Below, piece after piece: positions 44,819 through 53,972 of a DNA stretch of 64,000 nucleotides. Position numbers and translations under genes: made by a program. Under the pieces are notes generated by a model. The model had not been told where the DNA came from, searched no databases, and was given only the letters and a program-made list of their open reading frames with translations. This stretch comes from Methylobacterium sp. GTDB taxonomy: Bacteria > Pseudomonadota > Alphaproteobacteria > Rhizobiales > Beijerinckiaceae. Position 1 is the stretch's first letter. Each line of letters starts with the position of its first letter. The stretch is from NCBI GenBank assembly GCA_013823325.1, contig PNLY01000002.1:1-64000 (forward strand), written 5' to 3'.

Positions 44819-46135
44819 TTACGCAGCTTCGCCGCGATACACCACCCGGCCGCCGACCCAGGTCGCCTGCACCAGCCCCTGCAGCCGCGCCTCGTCGAAG
44901 GGCGAATTCTTGGCACGGGATTTCAGCTTGCGCTTGTCGACGACGAAGGGCGCGTCGACGTCGATCAAGGCGAGGTCGGCCGGTGCGCCGGCGGCCAGTC
45001 GGCCGCAGCCCAAGCCCAGCAGTTCGGCCGGCCGGCTCGACAGGGCTGCGAACAGCGAGGCCAGGCCGATCTGCTCGCCGTGATAGAGCCTGAGCGCTGC
45101 CGGCAGCAGCGTCTCGATGCCGAGCGCGCCATTGGCGGCCTCGGCGAAGGGCTGGCGCTTGGTCTCGACGTCCTGCGGGTCGTGGTCGGAGACGATGACG
45201 TCGATCAGACCCTCGGCCACCGCCTCGATCATCGCCAGCCGCTCGTCCTCGTGCCGCAGCGGCGGCGAGACCTTGCAGAAGGTGCGGTACTCGCCGACGT
45301 CGTTCTCGTTCAGGCAGAGATTGTTGATCGAGACGCCGCAGGTGACGTTGAGCCCGTCCTCCTTGGCCCGGCGGATCAGAGCGAGCGAATCCGAGCAGGA
45401 GATCATGGCGGCGTGGTAGCGGGCGCCGGAGGCGCGGGCGAGGCGCAGGTCGCGCTCCAGCATCACCGTCTCGGCCTCGTGCGGGATGCCGGGCAGGCCC
45501 TTGCGGCTGGCGAATTCGCCTTCGTTCATCACGCCGGTGCCGCGCAGGTCGGGGTCCTCGACGTGGTTGATCAGCAGCGCGTCGAAATCGCGGGCATAGA
45601 TCATGGCGCGGCGCATGAGCTGCGGATTGCGCACGCCGTTCGCGCCGTCGCTGAAGGCGACCGCGCCTGCCTCGAGCAGCAGGCCGAACTCGGTGATCTC
45701 CTTGCCGTGCAATCCCTTCGTCAGCGCCGCTGCCGGCAGGACATTGACGATCGCCTTGTCGCGGGCGCGGCGCTTGATGAAGTCGATGACGGAGGGGTCG
45801 TCGATCGGCGGGTCGGTGTCGGGCCGGCAGATCACCGTGGTGACGCCGCCAGCTGCCGCGGCCTGCGAGCCGGTGCCGAGCGTCTCGCGGAATTCGGCGC
45901 CGGGTTCGCCCAGGAAAGCGCGCAGGTCGACGAGGCCGGGCGCGAGCACAAGGCCCTGGCCGTCCTCCGTCGCGATATCGGCCGGCAGTTCGGGGCGGTC
46001 GCCGCCCCAGTGGACGTCGGCAATCAGCCCGTCGCGGATCAGGACGCTTCCGAGACCCTCGCGGCCGGAGGCCGGATCGACCAGCCGCGCACCGAGGATC
46101 GCACAGCCGCTCGTCGGCTCGCTGCTGTCAGCCAT
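44819..46135 (-). CDS. pyrC': Inactive dihydroorotase-like protein PyrC', partner of PyrB
   Basis: 438 residues of the dihydroorotase (class I) fold. The usual metal site DxHxHxREPG near residue 65 reads DLRAFLGEPG, so both histidines of HxH are replaced. The later HxxH reads YHAAMIS, losing another ligand. INHVEDPDL and SDHDP remain. This pattern matches the catalytically dead PyrC' of Pseudomonas, which is needed for assembly of the PyrB aspartate transcarbamoylase holoenzyme. It follows pyrB in the same operon. A separate active PyrC is expected elsewhere in the genome. Confidence 0.88.
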   Translation of the reverse strand: MADSSEPTSGCAILGARLVDPASGREGLGSVLIRDGLIADVHWGGDRPELPADIATEDGQGLVLAPGLVDLRAFLGEPGAEFRETLGTGSQAAAAGGVTTVICRPDTDPPIDDPSVIDFIKRRARDKAIVNVLPAAALTKGLHGKEITEFGLLLEAGAVAFSDGANGVRNPQLMRRAMIYARDFDALLINHVEDPDLRGTGVMNEGEFASRKGLPGIPHEAETVMLERDLRLARASGARYHAAMISCSDSLALIRRAKEDGLNVTCGVSINNLCLNENDVGEYRTFCKVSPPLRHEDERLAMIEAVAEGLIDVIVSDHDPQDVETKRQPFAEAANGALGIETLLPAALRLYHGEQIGLASLFAALSSRPAELLGLGCGRLAAGAPADLALIDVDAPFVVDKRKLKSRAKNSPFDEARLQGLVQATWVGGRVVYRGEAA

Positions 46136-46370
46136 CGCTACGCTCGACCCCGTTCATGCGCTCGCGGCGCTGCGTGAAGACATAATGCCAGAACCCGACC
46201 AGCCCCCAGATGCCGATGCACAGGAGCGCTCCGAGCAGCACGATCAGCCAGGTCCATGCCGAACGCGGCTCGGCATAGATGAAGCCGGCCATGACCAGGA
46301 GATAGAGGCCGACGAAGACGATCCGAGCCCGGTGCATCTGTCGCAGCAGCCAGGCGAGGAAGAGCTCCAT
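46128..46370 (-). CDS. Small membrane protein between pyrB and pyrC'
   Basis: 80 residues with two hydrophobic segments (about residues 17-33, RIVFVGLYLLVMAGFIY, and 38-66, WTWLIVLLGALLCIGIWGLVGFWHYVF) and a polar charged tail. It begins 5 nt after the pyrB stop and overlaps the pyrC' start by 8 nt, so it is translated within the pyr operon. I do not recognise the family; a link to pyrimidine metabolism is unproved. Confidence 0.78.
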   Translation of the reverse strand: MELFLAWLLRQMHRARIVFVGLYLLVMAGFIYAEPRSAWTWLIVLLGALLCIGIWGLVGFWHYVFTQRRERMNGVERSDG

Positions 46371-46375
46371 CCGGC

Positions 46376-47320
46376 TCAGCCATTGGGAAGATGCTGCGCG
46401 AGCGCATCGAGCACCGCCATGCGCACGGCGACGCCCATCTCGACCTGCTCGCGGATCAGGGACTGGGCGCCGTCGGCGACTTCGGACGAGATCTCGACGC
46501 CGCGATTCATCGGGCCAGGGTGCATGACGAGCGCGTCCGGCGCCGCCAGCGAGAGCTTGTCGCGGTCGAGCCCGAAATAGCGGAAATACTCCTTTGACGA
46601 GGGGACGAAGGCGCCGTTCATGCGCTCAAGCTGCAGGCGCAGCATCATGACGATGTCGACGCCCTCCAGCCCCTTCCTCATGTCGCGGAAAACCTCGACG
46701 CCCATGCGCTCGACACCCGTCGGCAACAGGGTGGAAGGCGCGATCAGGCGCACCTTGGCGCCGAGCGCACTGAGCAGGATGATGTTGGAGCGAGCGACGC
46801 GGGAATGCAGGATGTCGCCGCAGATCGCGACGGTGAGCCCGGCGATGCGCCCCTTGTTGCGGCGGATCGTCAACGCGTCGAGCAGCGCCTGCGTCGGATG
46901 TTCATGGGCGCCGTCGCCGGCATTGACCACCGAGCAATCGACCTTGCGGGCGAGCAGGTTGACCGCGCCGGCGGCGTGATGGCGCACCACGAGGATGTCC
47001 GGCCGCATCGCGTTCAGCGTCGCGGCGGTGTCGATCAGCGTCTCGCCCTTCTTCACCGAGGAGGAACCGACCGACATGTTCATCACGTCGGCGCCGAGGC
47101 GCTTGCCCGCGAGCTCGAACGAGGCCTGCGTCCGTGTCGACGGCTCGAAGAACAGGTTGATCTGGGTACGGCCGCGCAGCGTCGCCGTTTTCTTCTCGAT
47201 CTGCCGCGAGAGCGCGACATAGGTCTCGGCGCGCTCGAGCAGGGCCTCGATATCCAAATGGGACAGCCCCTCGATCCCGAGGAGGTGCCGGTGCGGATAG
47301 AGCGGTGCGGTCGATGTCAT
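46376..47320 (-). CDS. pyrB: Aspartate carbamoyltransferase catalytic subunit
   Basis: 314 residues. Makes carbamoyl-aspartate, the committed step of pyrimidine synthesis. The carbamoyl-phosphate site [16 protein letters not shown], the [14 protein letters not shown] site and the C-terminal [11 protein letters not shown] are present. Class A-type PyrB works with the PyrC-like protein encoded two genes downstream. It is the first gene of the minus-strand pyrB-TM-pyrC'-plsY-dprA operon. The ATG at 47320 is chosen; the longer frame upstream is not PyrB-like. Confidence 0.96.
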   Translation of the reverse strand: MTSTAPLYPHRHLLGIEGLSHLDIEALLERAETYVALSRQIEKKTATLRGRTQINLFFEPSTRTQASFELAGKRLGADVMNMSVGSSSVKKGETLIDTAATLNAMRPDILVVRHHAAGAVNLLARKVDCSVVNAGDGAHEHPTQALLDALTIRRNKGRIAGLTVAICGDILHSRVARSNIILLSALGAKVRLIAPSTLLPTGVERMGVEVFRDMRKGLEGVDIVMMLRLQLERMNGAFVPSSKEYFRYFGLDRDKLSLAAPDALVMHPGPMNRGVEISSEVADGAQSLIREQVEMGVAVRMAVLDALAQHLPNG

Positions 47321-47384
47321 TTGAAGACCGCTGTTTAGGGGCGAGTCGTGGCCGGCGCAAGGCGAAGCGCAGCTTCTTTGTGGG

Positions 47385-48206
47385 TCATTCGGCCTTGAGG
47401 CTGTAAACATGCGCCTCGCCCGGGAATTCCCGGCTACGCACCTCTGCGGCATAGGTCCGAACCGCCTCGCGCGCCTGACCTGCCAAGTCGCCATAGGCCT
47501 TGACGAATTTCGGCACGCGCCCGGTGAGGCCGAGCATGTCGTCGAGGACCAGCACCTGGCCGTCGCAAGTCGCGGAAGCGCCGATGCCGATGGTCGGGAT
47601 CGCGATCCGGCCGGTGATCTCCGCCGCCAGCGGCTCGGCGACGGCCTCGACCACCAGGGCAAAGGCGCCGGCATCGGCGATCGCCGTGGCATCGGCGATC
47701 AGTGCCGGCCACTCAGCCTTGCTGCGACCCTGGGCCTTGTAGCCGCCGAGGGTGTTGACCGCCTGCGGCGTCAGGCCGACATGGCCCATCACCGGCACGC
47801 CGCGCTCGACCAGGAAGCGCACGGTATCGGCCATGCGCAGGCCTCCTTCCAGCTTCACCGCGCCGGCGCCGGTCTCCTTGAGCAGCCGGGCAGCGTTGCG
47901 GAAAGCCTGCTCTCGCCCCTCCTCATAGCTGCCGAACGGCATGTCGATCACGACGAGCGCGCGTGTCGTTGAGCGCGTCACGGCCTGGCCGTGCAGGCTC
48001 ATCATCTCCAGCGTCACCGGTACCGTGCTGTCGAGCCCGTAGACGACCATGCCGAGCGAGTCGCCGACCAGGGCCACGTCTGCGACCTCGTCGACGATCC
48101 GGGCCATCGGCGCGGTGTAGGCCGTCAGCGCGACGAGGGGCTCGCCGCCCTTGCGCTTGAGGATATCGAGAGATGTCAGCCGGCTTGTCCGGTTCTGCGA
48201 CGACAT
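47385..48206 (-). CDS. panB: 3-methyl-2-oxobutanoate hydroxymethyltransferase
   Basis: 273 residues. First enzyme of pantothenate synthesis; adds a hydroxymethyl group from methylene-THF to ketoisovalerate. Motifs are [61 protein letters not shown] and [18 protein letters not shown]. The usual partner panC is not beside it. It is divergent from topA and 64 nt from pyrB on the same strand. Confidence 0.95.
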   Translation of the reverse strand: MSSQNRTSRLTSLDILKRKGGEPLVALTAYTAPMARIVDEVADVALVGDSLGMVVYGLDSTVPVTLEMMSLHGQAVTRSTTRALVVIDMPFGSYEEGREQAFRNAARLLKETGAGAVKLEGGLRMADTVRFLVERGVPVMGHVGLTPQAVNTLGGYKAQGRSKAEWPALIADATAIADAGAFALVVEAVAEPLAAEITGRIAIPTIGIGASATCDGQVLVLDDMLGLTGRVPKFVKAYGDLAGQAREAVRTYAAEVRSREFPGEAHVYSLKAE

Positions 48207-48422
48207 GCTGATCTCTCCATGACATACATCAAAACAGCGTTCGCTGGTGACCTAGCCCGATCCGCCTGCCCTCGGAAAGCAGAAATCGGGTTTGACAGGA
48301 CCGGCCGCGTGAACCACTTTCGCGCGCAATCCCGAACCGCTATCAACGCGCCCCGCGCCAAGTTCGGCGAGGCAGGCACGCCAGTGCCAGCTTCGCTCCT
48401 TGCCTACGAGATCGAAAGCGTC

Positions 48423-51077
48423 ATGAAGCTCCTCGTCGTCGAGTCGCCGGCCAAGGCCAAGACGATCAATAAGTATCTGGGCTCCGACTACGAGGTCATC
48501 GCCTCGTTCGGGCACATTCGCGACCTGCCCGCGAAGGACGGCTCGGTCGATCCCGAGAACGACTTCGCCATGCTGTGGGAGACCGAGGGGCGCGGCGCCA
48601 AGCAGGTCGCCGAGATCGCGCGGGCGGCGAAGAATGCCGAGAAGGTCATTCTCGCAACCGACCCCGATCGCGAGGGCGAGGCGATCTCCTGGCATGTGCT
48701 GGAGGCGCTGAACCAGAAGCGCGCCATCAAGGGCATCCCGGTCGAGCGCGTCACCTTCAACGCGGTGACCAAGGACGCGGTGCAGAAGGCGCTGGCCAAT
48801 CCGCGCCCGATCGACCAGGCGCTGGTCGATGCCTATCTTGCCCGCCGCGCCCTCGACTACCTCGTCGGCTTCACGCTCTCGCCGGTGCTGTGGCGCAAGC
48901 TGCCCGGCGCCCGCTCGGCCGGCCGCGTGCAGTCGGTGGCGCTGCGCCTGGTCTGCGACCGCGAGCGCGAGATCGAGGCCTTCCGGGCCCGCGAATACTG
49001 GTCGCTGGTCGCGACGCTCGCCACTACCAGTGGCGCGACCTTCGACGCCCGCCTTTCGGGCGCCGACGGCAAGAAGATCACCCGGCTCGACATCGGCACG
49101 GGCGAGGAGGCGCAGGCTTTCAAGGCGGCGCTGGAAACCGCGCGTTTCTCGGTCGCCGAGGTCGAGGCCAAGCCGGTCAAGCGCCACCCCCAGCCGCCCT
49201 TCCAGACCTCGACCCTGCAGCAGGAAGCCTCGCGCAAGCTCGGCATGGCGCCGGCCCGCACCATGCAGGTGGCGCAGCGCCTGTATGAGGGCGTCGACAT
49301 CGGCGGCGAGACGGTCGGCCTGATCACCTATATGCGAACCGATGGCGTCGACATGGACGGCTCGGCGATCGCGGCGGCGCGCCGCGTCATCGGCAAGGAG
49401 TTCGGCGACAACTACGTGCCGGACGTGCCGCGCAAGTACACGGTCAAGGCCAAGAACGCGCAGGAGGCCCACGAGGCGATCCGCCCGACCGATCTTGGCC
49501 GTTTGCCCGCCATGGTCGCGCGTCATCTCGAGCCGGAGCAGGCCAAGCTCTATGAGCTGATCTGGAAGCGCACCATCGCCAGCCAGATGGAATCGGCTTC
49601 GATCGAGCGCACCACGGTCGACATCGCCGCCCAGGTCGGCGCCCGGGCGCTCGAACTGCGCGCCACCGGCCAGGTCGTGCTCTTCGACGGCTTCCTGACT
49701 CTCTATCAGGAGAGCCGCGACGACGAGGAGGACGAGGACAGCAAGAAGCTGCCGGCGATGAAGGCCGGTGATCCGCTGGAGAAGCGCGCCATCGCCGCCG
49801 ACCAGCATTTCACCGAGCCGCCGCCGCGTTTCTCGGAAGCGAGCCTGGTCAAGCGCATGGAAGAGCTCGGCATCGGCCGCCCTTCCACCTATGCCGCCAC
49901 GCTGGCGACGCTGCGCGACCGCGAATATGTCCGGATCGAGAAGAAGCGCCTGGTGCCCGAGGACAAGGGCATGCTGGTCACGGCGTTCCTGGAGAGCTTC
50001 TTCAAGCGCTATGTCGAGTTCGACTTCACGGCGAGCCTGGAGGAGAAGCTCGATCTGGTCTCCAGCGGCGATGTCGACTGGAAGGCGCTTCTGCGCGAAT
50101 TCTGGGACGAATTCACCAAGTCGATCGGCGAGACCAAGGAGCTGCGCGTCGGCGACGTGCTCGAGGCGCTGAACGGCATTCTCGGCCCCCACGTCTTCCC
50201 GCCGCGTGCCGATGGCGGCGATCCGCGCAGCTGCCAGGTCTGCGGCACCGGCACGCTCTCGCTCAAGCTCGGCAAGTTCGGCGCCTTCGTCGGCTGCTCG
50301 AACTATCCCGAATGCCGCTTCACCCGACCGCTCAGCGCCTCGGCCGCCGAAGGCGAGGCCTCGGCCGAGGGCGGGCAGACCGTCAACGGCGTCCGTACCC
50401 TGGGCAAGGATCCCGTCACCGATCTCGAGGTCACCGCGCGCGAGGGCCGCTTCGGCCCCTATATCCAGCTCGGTGACGGCGAAAAGCCGAAGCGCTCGAG
50501 CCTGCCCAAGGGCGAGACCGTCGGCTCACTGACGCTGGAGAAGGCGCTCGCTCTGCTCTCGCTGCCGCGCGAGGTGGCGAAGCATCCGACCAGCGGCGAG
50601 CCGATCCTCGCCGGCATCGGCCGCTATGGGCCTTACGTCCAGCACGGCAAGACCTACGCCAATATCGACAAGGGCGACGACATCCTCGAGATCGGGGCCA
50701 ATAGGGCGATCGACCTGATCGTCGCCAAGGAGAGCGGTGCGGGCGGCCGCCGCTTCGGCAATGCCGCGGCAGCGCCGGGCCGCGATCTCGGCGAGCACCC
50801 GCAGGGCGGCAAGATGGAGGTCAAGGCCGGCCGCTACGGCCCCTATGTCGCCTGGGGTAAGGTCTACGCGACCCTGCCGAAATCGATGGCGCAGGAGAGC
50901 ATCACTGCTGAGCAGGCGATCGAGCTGGTCAACGCCAAGGCGGCGGCCGGCGGCGGCACGAAGGGCAAGGGGAAGGCACCGGCGAAAGCCAAGGCTCCCG
51001 CGAAGAAGCCGACGGCCAAGGCGGGCGCCAAGACAGCCGCCAAACCGGCGGCAAAGAAGGCCAAGTCGGAGGGCTGA
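48423..51077 (+). CDS. topA: DNA topoisomerase I
   Basis: 884 residues. Relaxes negative supercoils with a transient tyrosine-DNA link. TOPRIM residues lie in MKLLVVESPAKAKTI and ATDPDREGEAISWHVL. The active-site tyrosine is in LITYMRTDGVD (Tyr303). One C-terminal zinc ribbon has CQVCGTGTLSLKLGKFGAFVGCSNYPEC, after which further degenerate toprim-like repeats (RFGPYIQLGDGEKPKR, RYGPYVQHGKTYANI) and a Lys/Ala-rich tail follow. The start at 48423 is fixed by homology. In related genomes topA often follows dprA; here it points the other way and lies about 6 kb off. Confidence 0.97.
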   Translation: MKLLVVESPAKAKTINKYLGSDYEVIASFGHIRDLPAKDGSVDPENDFAMLWETEGRGAKQVAEIARAAKNAEKVILATDPDREGEAISWHVLEALNQKRAIKGIPVERVTFNAVTKDAVQKALANPRPIDQALVDAYLARRALDYLVGFTLSPVLWRKLPGARSAGRVQSVALRLVCDREREIEAFRAREYWSLVATLATTSGATFDARLSGADGKKITRLDIGTGEEAQAFKAALETARFSVAEVEAKPVKRHPQPPFQTSTLQQEASRKLGMAPARTMQVAQRLYEGVDIGGETVGLITYMRTDGVDMDGSAIAAARRVIGKEFGDNYVPDVPRKYTVKAKNAQEAHEAIRPTDLGRLPAMVARHLEPEQAKLYELIWKRTIASQMESASIERTTVDIAAQVGARALELRATGQVVLFDGFLTLYQESRDDEEDEDSKKLPAMKAGDPLEKRAIAADQHFTEPPPRFSEASLVKRMEELGIGRPSTYAATLATLRDREYVRIEKKRLVPEDKGMLVTAFLESFFKRYVEFDFTASLEEKLDLVSSGDVDWKALLREFWDEFTKSIGETKELRVGDVLEALNGILGPHVFPPRADGGDPRSCQVCGTGTLSLKLGKFGAFVGCSNYPECRFTRPLSASAAEGEASAEGGQTVNGVRTLGKDPVTDLEVTAREGRFGPYIQLGDGEKPKRSSLPKGETVGSLTLEKALALLSLPREVAKHPTSGEPILAGIGRYGPYVQHGKTYANIDKGDDILEIGANRAIDLIVAKESGAGGRRFGNAAAAPGRDLGEHPQGGKMEVKAGRYGPYVAWGKVYATLPKSMAQESITAEQAIELVNAKAAAGGGTKGKGKAPAKAKAPAKKPTAKAGAKTAAKPAAKKAKSEG

Positions 51078-51138
51078 GCGAGCTTCGCCCACCCTATCAG
51101 CCAAAGCGGGTGGCCTTCGCTGCGGCCGAGCAGCCTTC

Positions 51139-51411
51139 TCAGCGCCTGATGCGCTGCAAGTGGCAGACCTTCACCCGCCCGCCCCTGCCGTCCGAACGCC
51201 AGGCGCAGCCGGGATTGCGCGGCCGGCCTTCGTAGATGTGGTAGACGCCGCGATTCCGGCGATCGAAGCGCTGGTTCGAGGCATCATGCCCGCCAATGCG
51301 GACATTGTTGCCGAAACGCACTTCGGCAGCAGCCGGGCCCGCCACCGCCAGGATAAGCGTCAGCGCGAAGAGCGCCAGCGGGAATGTCGCGAGATGGAGC
51401 GGTCTCGTCAT
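51139..51411 (-). CDS. Small exported basic protein
   Basis: 90 residues. A signal peptide (MTRPLHLATFPLALFALTLI, cleavage after AAA-E) and a short basic mature part with FGNNVRIGGHDASNQRFDRRNRGVYHIYEGRP and two cysteines near the end (GCAWRSDG, KVCHL). The cysteines could form a disulfide. No family recognised. It lies 49 nt after the DUF2778 gene on the same strand. Confidence 0.65.
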   Translation of the reverse strand: MTRPLHLATFPLALFALTLILAVAGPAAAEVRFGNNVRIGGHDASNQRFDRRNRGVYHIYEGRPRNPGCAWRSDGRGGRVKVCHLQRIRR

Positions 51412-51460
51412 TCGCCGATCAGAGCAGCCAAGCTCCAGCGGCGCAAGGCCGGCAGGGCGT

Positions 51461-52609
51461 TCAGCCCCGCCCGGCCACGACGACCAGTTGCTTGATCTCG
51501 CCGCGCAGGAAAGCCTGCAGGAAGCGGTCATAGTCCTTGACCGAGACGCAGCCATTCGAGTCGCCGCGCGGGCCGAGCAGGTAGTTGTGCACCAGCAGCC
51601 CGGCGCGGCCGAATATCTTGCCGCTGCCACCGACCGGATGCATGCGGATGGCGCGCACGCCGTGGAACAGGGCCTCGCGCTCGGTCAGATTGTAGACATG
51701 CGGCGGCGTCGGCCCCTTCATCCGGACATGGACGAAGCGAAGATCGTTCATCATCTCGCCGAGGCCGGAGTTGGCCTCCAGACGCTCGCCATTGGGCAGA
51801 TAAACCACCCGCGCGCTGATGTCGTAGACCGCCGTCTTGCCGCTGGCCGCCGGGGTCGCCGACGACATCGGCGCAGGCATCGGCGCCGGGGCTACGGTCA
51901 GGCCGCTGCCGCGGCCGCTGCGCTGGGTGATGTCGTCCTGCGGCGCGGCATAAGCGAGGCGCTCGCCGGAGCTCTGCGGCGCATTGGCGTTCACGCCGAA
52001 GAGCTTCTCGAAGAAGTTACGGTTGTCGGGAGCCGGCTCGGCCTTGGCGACGACGTCCTTGCCCTGGCGCGAGGTCGCGCGCAGCGCGACACGCGGCTCG
52101 GGCGGCGTCGGCAGCTTCAGGTCGGACGGACGCGGCACAGGCCGCGGCGCGATCAGGGCGATGCGGGGCGCCTCGGCAGCGGGCTGGGTCGCGGGTTGAA
52201 CTGCGATCGTGCTCGTCGCCAGGCTCGGGCCGACCGGCTCGGACGGCACGATCGAGCCCGTCGTTTCCGGATCGAACACCACCGCCTGCGGCGCGGGAGC
52301 CGTCGACTGGAAACGGCCGGAGAGCGGCGCACTGTCGGCAAGCGACTGCGCGACATAGCCGACGACATAGCCGGGACGGAGCAACGGTGTCGCGCTATGG
52401 GCAGGGACCGGATGCGCCAGTGCGTGCTTCTGGGCCGGCGGGAGTGCGGTCGCCGCCTGCTCGGCCTGCCTGTTTGACCAGGCCGACACACCCGCCATCG
52501 CGCTGGCCGCAACGGCCACCAGGATGCCGAGCCGGGCGAAGGGGCTGCCGCGCCGGCGCTTCAGGCTATAGGAATAACCGGCGAACTTGTTCGAGCTACG
52601 CATACGCAA
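51461..52609 (-). CDS. DUF2778 (Tlde1-like) L,D-transpeptidase-fold protein
   Basis: 382 residues. A basic N terminus and one membrane helix (about residues 25-42, ARLGILVAVAASAMAGVSAW) precede a long Ala/Pro-rich linker (to about residue 255). The C-terminal domain starts at AVYDISARVVYLPNGERLEANSG and ends with IRMHPVGG and RGDSNGCVSVKDYDRFLQAF, an HxxxGx and SxGCVS pair typical of cysteine L,D-transpeptidase-like active sites. Members of this domain include a type VI effector, but no secretion genes are near and the membrane anchor suggests a resident cell-wall enzyme. Its gene is upstream of the small exported protein. Confidence 0.82.
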   Translation of the reverse strand: MRMRSSNKFAGYSYSLKRRRGSPFARLGILVAVAASAMAGVSAWSNRQAEQAATALPPAQKHALAHPVPAHSATPLLRPGYVVGYVAQSLADSAPLSGRFQSTAPAPQAVVFDPETTGSIVPSEPVGPSLATSTIAVQPATQPAAEAPRIALIAPRPVPRPSDLKLPTPPEPRVALRATSRQGKDVVAKAEPAPDNRNFFEKLFGVNANAPQSSGERLAYAAPQDDITQRSGRGSGLTVAPAPMPAPMSSATPAASGKTAVYDISARVVYLPNGERLEANSGLGEMMNDLRFVHVRMKGPTPPHVYNLTEREALFHGVRAIRMHPVGGSGKIFGRAGLLVHNYLLGPRGDSNGCVSVKDYDRFLQAFLRGEIKQLVVVAGRG

Positions 52610-52800
52610 CGCCTCGGGACACCTTGCAGGCTTCCCGCTGAGGCGCAGCGCCGTACTCGTCTCGCCATCGCGCTCGACCGCGCTCCGGGCAGACCGCAGC
52701 GGCCTGTTCGTCAGTCTCGGGAGGCCCCAACCTCTCGAGGTTCATTCAGCGCGACCTTGGTTAATTCGCGATGAATCAAAAGCAATTTACGGAATGCTTC

Positions 52801-52831
52801 GCGCGCTGCGACCACTCTGGCCGCAGCGCGC
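52801..52831 (-). terminator. Stem-loop downstream of the ring-cleaving dioxygenase gene
   Basis: Perfect 10-bp arms GCGCGCTGCG/CGCAGCGCGC with an 11-nt loop lie 20 nt past the dioxygenase stop and before the next minus-strand gene. No U-tract follows on either strand, so any termination is likely factor-assisted. Confidence 0.4.
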
Positions 52832-52850
52832 TTCGTTGGCCCGGATATCG

Positions 52851-53801
52851 TCAGGCCAGGGGCTTCAGCCCGGCCTCGATCGCCGCCCGCTTCGACTCCA
52901 GGAAGGGCGGCAGCGACAGCCCCTCGCCCATCGTCTCGAAGGGTTCGTCGGTGGCGAAGCCCGGACCGTCGCTGGCGATCTCGATCAGCACGCCGTTCGG
53001 CTCACGCAGATAGAGCGAGCGGAAATAGAAGCGATCGACCGGTCCGCTATTGGGATAGCCGGAAGCGCGCAGCCGCTCGGCCCAGGCGTCGTATTCGCCG
53101 AAGCTCGGTGTGCGCAGCGCCAGATGGTGGACGCCGCCAGCGCCTTCACGGGCCGGAGCAAGCCCCGGCTCGACCGCGACGTTGAGCTCGGCCGCCGGGC
53201 CGCCCTCGCCGATCCGGAAGACATGAATGTCACCGCTGGCGTGGCCTGCGTCGCGATAATCGGCGATCCGCTCCAGCCCGAGCAGCTTGGTCAGGACCAG
53301 CTCGGTCCGCTCAATCTGCGGCACCGAGATCGTCACCGGCCCAAGGCCGCGGATCTGGTGCTCGGCCGGGACCGGGCTCTTCTCCCAGGCGACGAAGGGA
53401 ATCGTGCCGCCATCGACGACGAGCGTCAGGCGCTGGCCCTCCGGGTCCTCGAAATCAAGCGCGGCACGGCCATTGAGCAGGCGCGTGTCGGAGACCGCCA
53501 CGCCGGCCGCGGTCAGCCGCTCGCGCCAGAAGTCGAGCGAGGCTTCGCTGGCGACCCTGAGCGAGGTGCGGGTGATCGAATGCGTGCCGCGCCGGGCCGG
53601 GGCGGTCGGCCAGTCGAAGAAGGTCAGGTCGGTTCCGGGCGAGCCGGCGCCGTCGGCATAGAACAGGTGATAGGCGGAGGTGTCGTCCTGGTTCACCGTC
53701 TTCTTGACCAGGCGCAGGCCGAGCGTCTCGACATAGAAGCGCCGGTTCTGCGCGGCCTGGGCGGTGATGGCGGTGACATGGTGGATGCCGGTGAGCTGCA
53801 T
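52851..53801 (-). CDS. Ring-cleaving dioxygenase of the VOC (glyoxalase-like) superfamily
   Basis: 316 residues made of two VOC units. GIHHVTAIT and GVHHLALRTPSFGEYDAWAERLRASG give metal-binding His residues and PNGVLIEIASDGPG a Glu. The family is annotated as ring-cleaving dioxygenase and includes MhqO, which acts on hydroquinone-like rings. It is downstream of the fused aryl-CoA monooxygenase gene on the same strand (171-nt gap), so it may belong to the same aromatic unit; or it protects against quinones. ATG at 53801 is preferred to 53900. Confidence 0.85.
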   Translation of the reverse strand: MQLTGIHHVTAITAQAAQNRRFYVETLGLRLVKKTVNQDDTSAYHLFYADGAGSPGTDLTFFDWPTAPARRGTHSITRTSLRVASEASLDFWRERLTAAGVAVSDTRLLNGRAALDFEDPEGQRLTLVVDGGTIPFVAWEKSPVPAEHQIRGLGPVTISVPQIERTELVLTKLLGLERIADYRDAGHASGDIHVFRIGEGGPAAELNVAVEPGLAPAREGAGGVHHLALRTPSFGEYDAWAERLRASGYPNSGPVDRFYFRSLYLREPNGVLIEIASDGPGFATDEPFETMGEGLSLPPFLESKRAAIEAGLKPLA

Positions 53802-53972
53802 GGTGCGGGCCCCTTGGTTGCGTGCCCCGTCTGACGAGGCGCTTGCGTTGCCCACCAAGATAATCGTTGCGGCGACGCCATAAAGACAGCGTTCGTCCAA
53901 TCATAAATTGCACGCATGCAATATCACAGATTCTGTGCACTCCGGCTGCAGCACCGGAATGCACAGAGTTCT

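Noticed and set aside
48252-50192. A 646-codon minus-strand frame opposite topA
   Set aside because: Antisense shadow of topA; low-complexity Arg/Leu-rich translation.
51078-51138. Intrinsic terminator after topA
   Set aside because: A CCACCC/GGGTGG pairing exists but the stem is short, the loop long, and no U-tract follows.
51461-52609. Type VI effector with immunity gene
   Set aside because: No secretion or VgrG/PAAR gene nearby; the downstream small exported protein has no immunity-like features; the protein has its own membrane anchor.
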